Source: an uncultured Clostridia bacterium
GTDB taxonomy: Bacteria; Bacillota; Clostridia; Oscillospirales; Acutalibacteraceae
DNA length: 10,836 nt
Reading direction: 5' to 3'
Assembly (NCBI GenBank): GCA_947565265.1
Contig: CANOFK010000018.1
Span: forward strand, 1 to 10,836
Shown: piece by piece, positions 6,376 to 10,836 of the stretch
Layout of the letters: each line of letters starts with the position of its first letter
Position numbering within the stretch: the first letter of the stretch is position 1
Program-made: the position numbers and the translations under genes
Notes under the pieces: generated by a model
Seen by the model: the letters and a program-made list of their open reading frames with translations, nothing else
Database searches by the model: none
What the model was told of the DNA's origin: nothing

Positions 6376-7113
6376 ATGACACAGATCCAGCAACTCCGGC
6401 AATGGCTGGGGGAGAGCCGCCGCACCGTCTTTTTAGGCGGGGCCGGGGTGTCCACCGCCAGCGGCATACCGGATTTCCGCAGCGCCCACGGCCTGTATAT
6501 GGAGAAAAAGCAGGGCATTTCCTATGAGGAAATGCTCTCCCACGACTACTTTGTGGCGCACACCGGGGCATTCTATGATTTTCTGCGCCAGGTGATGCTC
6601 TACCCCGATGCCCGGCCCAACGCCGCCCATTACGCCCTGGCCCGGCTGGAACAGGCGGGCCTGCTGGAGGTGGTCATCACCCAGAATATAGACGGCCTGC
6701 ACCAGCAGGCTGGCAGCCGCCATGTTATCGAGCTCCACGGCAATGAGGACCGCTATATCTGCCAGGCCTGCGGTAGGCAGTACGATATGCGCTATGTGCT
6801 GGCCCACCCCGGCGTGCCCCTGTGCGCCTGTGGCGGCGTCCTCAAGCCCGACGTGGTGCTTTACGGCGAAACGCTCAACCAGGCGGACCTGTACCGGGCC
6901 ATCAGCCATGTCCGCCAGGCCGAACTGCTGGTGGTGGCGGGCACCTCGCTGGTGGTGCACCCGGTGGCCGGCCTGGTAAGTTACCTGGGCAGCCATGCCC
7001 GGCTGGCCATCCTGAACCGGGATCCCACCCCCTATGACGGCCGGGCCGGCCTGGTGATCCGGGGGGACCTGTGCCAGGCGCTGGACCAGGCCGCAGCCCC
7101 GGAAGAGGGCTAA
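6376..7113 (+). CDS. NAD-dependent protein deacetylase, Sir2 family
   Basis: This 245-residue cytoplasmic sirtuin removes acyl groups from lysine using NAD+, releasing nicotinamide and O-acyl-ADP-ribose. Visible motifs are [15 protein letters not shown] (22-36, NAD binding), [12 protein letters not shown] (102-113), catalytic His in ELHGN (H121), a zinc site formed by CxxC (129-132) and CxC (150-152), VLYGE (161-165), and [11 protein letters not shown] (189-199) for the ribose pocket. The sequence after FRS (HGLY...SHDYF) resembles deacetylase-type bacterial sirtuins rather than the CobB-like desuccinylase group, which carries a diagnostic Tyr/Arg pair; this subclass call is tentative. Spacing of the second zinc pair is shorter than the common CxxC. 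AGGAGG at 6364-6369 sits six bases before the ATG. Likely targets include acetyl-CoA synthetase and central enzymes, as in other bacteria, but none is encoded here. Confidence 0.95.
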   Translation: MTQIQQLRQWLGESRRTVFLGGAGVSTASGIPDFRSAHGLYMEKKQGISYEEMLSHDYFVAHTGAFYDFLRQVMLYPDARPNAAHYALARLEQAGLLEVVITQNIDGLHQQAGSRHVIELHGNEDRYICQACGRQYDMRYVLAHPGVPLCACGGVLKPDVVLYGETLNQADLYRAISHVRQAELLVVAGTSLVVHPVAGLVSYLGSHARLAILNRDPTPYDGRAGLVIRGDLCQALDQAAAPEEG

Positions 7114-7128
7114 CCCCTGCCCAACGGT

Positions 7129-7157
7129 TTGACGGGCGCGCCCCCGTCGTATATAAT
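7129..7157 (+). promoter_or_regulatory. Strong sigma-A promoter of the ABC exporter gene
   Basis: TTGACG (7129-7134) and TATAAT (7152-7157) are separated by 17 bases, matching eleven of twelve consensus positions. Transcription should start near 7164, leaving a leader of about 20 bases. An in-frame TTG coincides with the -35 box and is therefore not a plausible start codon. Confidence 0.85.
7131..7148. promoter_or_regulatory. Operator-like dyad in the promoter spacer
   Basis: GACGGG (7131-7136) and CCCGTC (7143-7148) are perfect inverted arms around a six-base GC middle, lying between and partly over the -35 and -10 boxes. A protein bound here would block RNA polymerase. The motif is GC-rich and I do not recognise the regulator. 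Confidence 0.4.
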
Positions 7158-7182
7158 AAGAGGGAAGTACCGGGAAGAGAGG

Positions 7183-9003
7183 ATGGAAAAGAGAATGGAT
7201 CAGATGGGAACGGGCCATATAAAAGGCCAAAAGGGCAAACAAGGCAAAAAGGGGCTGGTGCGCCGCTTTCTGCCCTATTTCAGGAAGTACGTGTGGGTGT
7301 TGGCGTTTGACCTGTTCTGCGCGGCACTGACAACCCTTTGCGAGCTGGTGCTGCCGCTGCTGGTGCGGTACGTAACGGATATGGGCATCAATGACCTGGC
7401 CGCGCTCACCCTACAGGTGGTGCTGCGCATCGGTACGCTATACCTGTTTTTGTGCCTGATAGACGCCGGGGCTACCTTTTTCCGGGCCTCCATCGGCCAC
7501 ATCATGGGCGCCAAGATGGAAACGGATATGCGCACGGACCTGTTTGCCCATTTGCAAAAGCTGAGTTTCAACTATTTTGACAACATGAAAGTGGGCCAGA
7601 TCATGTCCCGCATCACCTCCGACCTGTTCGACGTAACGGAATTCGCCCACCACTGCCCGGAAGAGCTGTTCATGTCCGGGGTCAAGATCATCGGGGCCTT
7701 TATCATACTCTGCGGCATCAATGTGCCCCTTACGCTCATCGTGTTCTCCGTGGTGCCCTTCATGGTGCTGGCAGCGGCCTGGTTCAACCTGAAAATGCGC
7801 AACCAGTTCCGGCAGCAGCGGGCCCAGATCGGCGAGATCAACGCCCAGGTGGAGGACAGCCTTCTGGGCGTGCGGGTGGTCAAATCCTTTGCCAACGAGG
7901 GCGTGGAAACAGAAAAGTTTGAGGCCGGCAACCGGAAGTTCTTTCATATCAAGCGGGGCCGCTACTACCTTATGGGCGGCTTTGAGGCCAGCAACCGGAT
8001 GTTTGACGGGCTCATGCACCTGCTGGTGCTGCTGGTGGGGGCCGTGTTCATGATAAACGGCAAGGTGCGCCCCGCCGACCTGGTGGCCTATATGCTGTAT
8101 GTAGGCACCCTGATCGCCTCCGTGCGTTACCTGGTGCAGTTCGCCGAGCAGTTCCAGCAGGGCATAACGGGCATCGAGCGGTTCTTCCAGATCATGGACG
8201 CCCCGGTAGATATCGCCGACGGGCCGGGGGCAAAGCCCCTACAGGTCCGGTCCGGGGGCGTGCATTTCGAGCACGTGGGTTTCAGCTATGCCGACGGGGG
8301 CAAGCAGGTGCTGTCCGAAATCAACCTGGACGTAAAGCCGGGCCAGAACGTGGCCCTGGTGGGCCCCTCCGGCAGCGGCAAAACCACCCTTTGCAACCTG
8401 ATCCCCCGGTTCTACGACGTGACCGAGGGCCGCATCCTGATAGACGGCCAGGACGTAAAGTCCGTCACCCTCCGCTCCCTGCGGGAGCAGATCGGTTTCG
8501 TGCAGCAGGACGTATACCTGTTCTCCGGCACGGTGTTTGAGAATATCGAGTACGGCAGGCCCGGCGCCACCCAAGAGGAAGTGGTCGCCGCAGCCAAGCA
8601 GGCCGGGGCCCATGACTTTATTACCGGCCTGCGGGATGGGTATGATACCTATGTGGGCGAGCGGGGCGTCAAGCTGTCCGGCGGGCAAAAGCAGCGCATC
8701 AGCATTGCACGGGCCTTTTTGAAAAACCCGCCCATCCTGATTCTGGACGAAGCCACCAGCGCTCTGGACAATGAAAGCGAGAAAATCGTGCAGGAGTCCC
8801 TGGAGAAACTGGCACAGGGGCGCACCACCTTCACCATTGCCCACCGGCTCAGCACCATCCGCAACGCCACCGTCATTCTGGTGCTCACGGAAAAGGGCAT
8901 CGAGGAAAAAGGCACCCACGAACAGTTGCTGGCAAAGGGCGGCGTGTACAGCCACCTGTACCGTATGTACAGCGGCGAGGACGGCGGGTTTTCGCAAACA
9001 TAA
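7183..9003 (+). CDS. Half-size ABC exporter (fused permease and ATPase)
   Basis: This 606-residue protein acts as a dimeric exporter in the cytoplasmic membrane. A lysine-rich N-terminal segment (about 1-35) precedes an ABC_membrane domain with six helices at about 38-60, 80-103, 165-181, 182-201, 274-292 and 301-318. The nucleotide-binding domain (about 360-595) is complete: Walker A GPSGSGKTT (394-402), Q-loop around Q441/Q442, signature LSGGQ (498-502), Walker B ILILDEATSALD (518-529) with catalytic E523, and switch H554. It resembles MsbA/BmrA-type lipid or multidrug exporters; the substrate is unknown. Start ATG 7183 is chosen because GGGAAG (7172-7177) lies five bases upstream and the promoter excludes a longer start; ATG 7195 or 7204 remain possible. 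Many relatives pair with a second half-transporter; none adjoins, so a homodimer is likely. Confidence 0.92.
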   Translation: MEKRMDQMGTGHIKGQKGKQGKKGLVRRFLPYFRKYVWVLAFDLFCAALTTLCELVLPLLVRYVTDMGINDLAALTLQVVLRIGTLYLFLCLIDAGATFFRASIGHIMGAKMETDMRTDLFAHLQKLSFNYFDNMKVGQIMSRITSDLFDVTEFAHHCPEELFMSGVKIIGAFIILCGINVPLTLIVFSVVPFMVLAAAWFNLKMRNQFRQQRAQIGEINAQVEDSLLGVRVVKSFANEGVETEKFEAGNRKFFHIKRGRYYLMGGFEASNRMFDGLMHLLVLLVGAVFMINGKVRPADLVAYMLYVGTLIASVRYLVQFAEQFQQGITGIERFFQIMDAPVDIADGPGAKPLQVRSGGVHFEHVGFSYADGGKQVLSEINLDVKPGQNVALVGPSGSGKTTLCNLIPRFYDVTEGRILIDGQDVKSVTLRSLREQIGFVQQDVYLFSGTVFENIEYGRPGATQEEVVAAAKQAGAHDFITGLRDGYDTYVGERGVKLSGGQKQRISIARAFLKNPPILILDEATSALDNESEKIVQESLEKLAQGRTTFTIAHRLSTIRNATVILVLTEKGIEEKGTHEQLLAKGGVYSHLYRMYSGEDGGFSQT

Positions 9004-9015
9004 AAGCCTGCAAGA

Positions 9016-9038
9016 GGCTTAAGGGGCCCCCTTAAGCC
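9016..9038. other. GC/AT palindrome between the ABC exporter and murD, without a T-run
   Basis: GGCTTAAGG (9016-9024) pairs with CCTTAAGCC (9030-9038) around GGCCC, and the arms can extend inward. It begins 13 bases after the exporter stop. No T-run follows (the next bases are CTCGGAAACGG), so it is not a standard intrinsic terminator. It may protect the 3' end of the upstream message, cause partial termination, or bind a protein. Confidence 0.5.
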
Positions 9039-9070
9039 CTCGGAAACGGTTTGGATAAAGGAGTGACAGC

Positions 9071-10441
9071 ATGGACAGAGAGATTTTTTTTAAAGGCTTG
9101 CAAGGCCGCCATGTGGTGTTCTGCGGCATAGGCCGCAGCCATATGCCGCTTATGGAGATGTTCGCGGCCCAGGGGGCACGGGTAACGGCACGGGACCGCC
9201 GCAGCCTGGCAGAGTTGGGGGAAAACGGCCAAAAACTACAGGCGCTGGGCGTCGAACTGGTTTTGGGCGAGGGCTACCTGGAGGGCCTCGCGGGGGATAT
9301 TATCTTCCGCACGCCGGGTATGCGGTTCCACCTGCCCCAGTTGGAGGAGGCCCGTAGGCGCGGGGGCATCGTCACCAGCGAGATGGAGTTGTTCTTCAAG
9401 CTATGCCCCTGTAAAACCTACGCCGTAACCGGCAGCGACGGCAAAACCACTACCACCAGTATTCTGGCAGAGTTTTTGCGGGCCCAGGGCCGCACCGTGC
9501 ATCTGGGGGGCAATATCGGCAAGCCCCTGCTGCCGGAGATCGCTGGCATCTCCCCGCAAGACGTGGCCGTGGTGGAGCTGTCCAGTTTCCAGTTGATCTC
9601 CATGCGCCAAAGCCCGGACGTGGCCGTGGTCACCAACCTTTCCCCCAACCACCTGGACGTGCACAAGGATATGGAAGAGTATGTGCAGGCCAAAAAGAAC
9701 ATCTTCCTGCATCAGGACGGCTTTGGCCGCACGGTGCTCAACGCCGGCAATGCCATCACCGCCGGTTTTGCCTCCGAGGTGCGGGGGGATTGCTGGCTGT
9801 TCAGCCGGGCGGAAGCACCCGGCCGGGGGGCCTACTGCAACGGGGAAAGCATCTTCGTAAACGGCCAAAAGCTGCTGGACGTCAGCGAGATCAAGCTGCC
9901 CGGCTGGCACAATGTAGAAAACTACATGGCCGCCATCGCCGCTGCCTGGGGGGAGGTGGAGCCGGCGCATATGCGCCGGGTAGCCAGGGAATTTAACGGC
10001 GTCGAGCACCGCATGGAGTTTGTACGGGAACTGGACGGGGTAAAATACTATAACGACTCCATCGCCAGTTCCCCCAGCCGCACCATCTCAGGCACCCTCT
10101 CCTTTTATAAAGAAAAAATCGTGCTCATCTGCGGGGGCTACGATAAGCATATCCCCTACGAGCCGCTGGGCCCGGCCATCTGCCAAAAGGTAAAAACGCT
10201 GATCCTGCTGGGCGATACAGGGCCGAAGATCGAGGCGGCGGTGCGCGCCTCGGCCGCGTACCAGGCGGGCCGGCCGGAGATCCTGCACGCCGGCAATATG
10301 GGGGAGGCCGTGGCCCTGGCCCAGGCGGCCGCAGCCTCAGGGGACGTGGTTTCCCTGTCCCCGGCTTCCGCCTCCTTTGACCTGTACCCCGGTTTCGAGG
10401 CACGGGGCCGGCACTTCAAAGAACTGGTAAACGGGCTCTAA
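9071..10441 (+). CDS. murD: UDP-N-acetylmuramoyl-L-alanine:D-glutamate ligase MurD
   Basis: This 456-residue cytoplasmic enzyme adds D-glutamate to UDP-MurNAc-L-Ala using ATP, the second amino-acid step of peptidoglycan precursor synthesis. The N-terminal Rossmann-like domain begins VVFCGIGRSHMPL (15-27). The central domain has the P-loop GSDGKTT (121-127), GGNIGKPL (146-153), ELSSFQL (169-175), NHLDVH (193-198) and K208 in QAKKNIF, at the position of the carbamylated lysine known in MurD. The C-terminal domain shows GVEHRMEF (310-317), YYNDSIASSP (326-335), LICGGYDK (352-359) and LSPASASFD (429-437). The last motif, the GGYDK segment and the overall length distinguish MurD from MurC, MurE and MurF. 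AAAGGAG (9057-9063) lies seven bases before the start. The gene stands apart from any division/cell-wall cluster in this window. Confidence 0.95.
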   Translation: MDREIFFKGLQGRHVVFCGIGRSHMPLMEMFAAQGARVTARDRRSLAELGENGQKLQALGVELVLGEGYLEGLAGDIIFRTPGMRFHLPQLEEARRRGGIVTSEMELFFKLCPCKTYAVTGSDGKTTTTSILAEFLRAQGRTVHLGGNIGKPLLPEIAGISPQDVAVVELSSFQLISMRQSPDVAVVTNLSPNHLDVHKDMEEYVQAKKNIFLHQDGFGRTVLNAGNAITAGFASEVRGDCWLFSRAEAPGRGAYCNGESIFVNGQKLLDVSEIKLPGWHNVENYMAAIAAAWGEVEPAHMRRVAREFNGVEHRMEFVRELDGVKYYNDSIASSPSRTISGTLSFYKEKIVLICGGYDKHIPYEPLGPAICQKVKTLILLGDTGPKIEAAVRASAAYQAGRPEILHAGNMGEAVALAQAAAASGDVVSLSPASASFDLYPGFEARGRHFKELVNGL

Positions 10442-10584
10442 ACAAAAAAGCCCCCCCAAAAAATAAGGGATAGGAAAAAAGAAAAAGAAATCAAAAAATT
10501 GCCATTAACAAAAGTAAGCACAAACAGTAATTAATAAATCAAGAAAAAAAGAAAATAAGCAAATAAGAAAAAACAAAACATCAA
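10442..10584. other. A-rich, T-poor noncoding block after murD
   Basis: In 10441-10580 I count 90 A and 15 T in 140 bases: about 64 percent A in a genome whose genes here are strongly GC-rich. The block has A-runs broken by single G or C, a C7 run near 10451, and no open frame with a start, ribosome binding site or plausible product. No hairpin followed by a T-run is visible, so no intrinsic murD terminator is seen. It ends at a C9 tract (10585-10593) that introduces the tandem repeats. Confidence 0.6.
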
Positions 10585-10656
10585 CCCCCCCCCGTCCAAG
10601 GCAAAAGCCCCACGCGCCCCGCCAGGCGACCGCCCGCACAAAAGTTTTTGAAGATT

Positions 10657-10688
10657 GCTAAGGGACTTTTTCCAAAAAGTCCCTTAGC
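10657..10688. repeat. Perfect 15-bp hairpin in repeat copy 1
   Basis: GCTAAGGGACTTTTT (10657-10671) and AAAAAGTCCCTTAGC (10674-10688) are exact inverted arms around CC. Being fully palindromic it can fold on either strand. No T-run follows, so it is better described as a palindromic extragenic element than a classical terminator, though it may end or stabilise the murD transcript. Confidence 0.85.
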
Positions 10689-10781
10689 CCGCCGGAGGCA
10701 AAAAAACCACCCACCCCCGGCGAGGCCAAAAGCCCCACGCGCCCCGCCGGGCAAACGCCCGCACAAAAGTTTTTGAAGATC

Positions 10782-10813
10782 GCTAAGGGACTTTTTCCAA
10801 AAAGTCCCTTAGC
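10782..10813. repeat. Perfect 15-bp hairpin in repeat copy 2
   Basis: The same arms as in copy 1 recur exactly 125 bases later, at 10782-10796 and 10799-10813. There is no change in stem or loop, although nearby positions of the repeat have diverged. Confidence 0.85.
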
Positions 10814-10836
10814 CCGCCGGAGGCAAAAAAACCACC

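Larger units (their letters stand above)
10603..10836. repeat. Two copies of a 125-bp tandem repeat, continuing past the window
   Basis: Bases 10603-10711 and 10728-10836 align without gaps at an offset of 125. I see four substitutions: three just after GCC near 10623-10629, and one T/C in GAAGATTGC versus GAAGATCGC. Each unit contains AAAAGCCCCACGCGCC, a small GC stem, AAAAGTTTTTGAAGAT, a perfect 15-bp hairpin, and GCCGGAGGC followed by A7 CCACC. The C-rich sequences before each copy (10585-10602 and 10709-10727) are also alike, so the true unit probably spans the full 125 bases. The second copy reaches the window edge exactly where the first would lead into another, suggesting further copies. 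The AAGTTTTTGAAG-plus-palindrome style resembles repetitive extragenic elements of gut clostridia; that is from memory. Confidence 0.85.

Noticed and set aside
7129..7182. TTG start 18 codons upstream for the ABC exporter
   Set aside because: The TTG is the -35 box of the promoter and the -10 box lies inside the would-be coding extension.
6433..7242. Minus-strand 269-residue frame opposite the Sir2 gene
   Set aside because: Antisense to an unmistakable sirtuin and extends through the exporter promoter.
9016..9038. Intrinsic terminator after the exporter
   Set aside because: The stem is good but no T-run follows, so it is listed only as a palindrome.
10581..10766. Minus-strand 61-residue frame over the tandem repeats
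   Set aside because: It is built from repeat and hairpin sequence, without a start context or a plausible protein.
10585..10836. CRISPR array or integron attC sites
   Set aside because: Units are 125 bases with no short-repeat/unique-spacer pattern and no cas genes; no gene cassettes lie between the palindromes and no integrase is present.

Overview
The window looks like chromosomal DNA from a high-GC gut-type clostridium, most likely Oscillospiraceae/Ruminococcaceae (Faecalibacterium/Gemmiger/Subdoligranulum-like). This is inferred from the strongly GC-ending codons, AGGAGG-type ribosome binding sites, sigma-A-type promoters, a Firmicutes-like gene set and a palindromic extragenic repeat of a style I associate with these genomes. 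I see no phage, transposase, CRISPR array, rRNA or tRNA.

Layout. (1) 1-1225, plus strand: the proline-rich, acidic C-terminal tail of an unidentified protein overlaps by ATGA a GtrB/DPM1-like family 2 glycosyltransferase with two C-terminal membrane helices. (2) A bidirectional terminator at 1271-1305 separates it from a convergent minus-strand gene (1318-1950). That gene encodes a signal-less ricin-B-type beta-trefoil protein with a basic tail carrying three AT-hook-like GRKPKA repeats. (3) A 352-bp divergent intergenic region (1951-2302) holds a perfect-consensus sigma-A promoter for the lectin-like gene, a cluster of AAACCG motifs inside an 11-bp inverted repeat, and a plausible promoter for the gene to the right. 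(4) 2303-7113, plus strand: a CtpE/Exp7-like P-type cation ATPase, a small four-helix membrane protein, an MFS transporter and a Sir2 deacetylase. Gaps are short and no terminator is visible, so they may be co-transcribed. (5) 7129-9003: a half-size ABC exporter with its own strong promoter, whose spacer contains an operator-like dyad. (6) 9071-10441: MurD, the D-glutamate-adding enzyme of peptidoglycan synthesis. (7) 10442-10836, no gene: an A-rich, T-poor block, a C9 tract, and at least two copies of a 125-bp tandem repeat, each with a perfect 15-bp hairpin, running off the window end.

How the genes fit together. Most are housekeeping or envelope functions: lipid-linked sugar transfer, cation transport, export and peptidoglycan precursor synthesis. 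No single pathway joins them. The most unusual items are the lectin-fold/AT-hook fusion under a consensus promoter with helically spaced upstream motifs, and the terminal hairpin repeat array next to the A-rich block. The Sir2 deacetylase and the lysine-rich tail of the lectin-like protein lie in one neighbourhood, but nothing in the sequence links them functionally.
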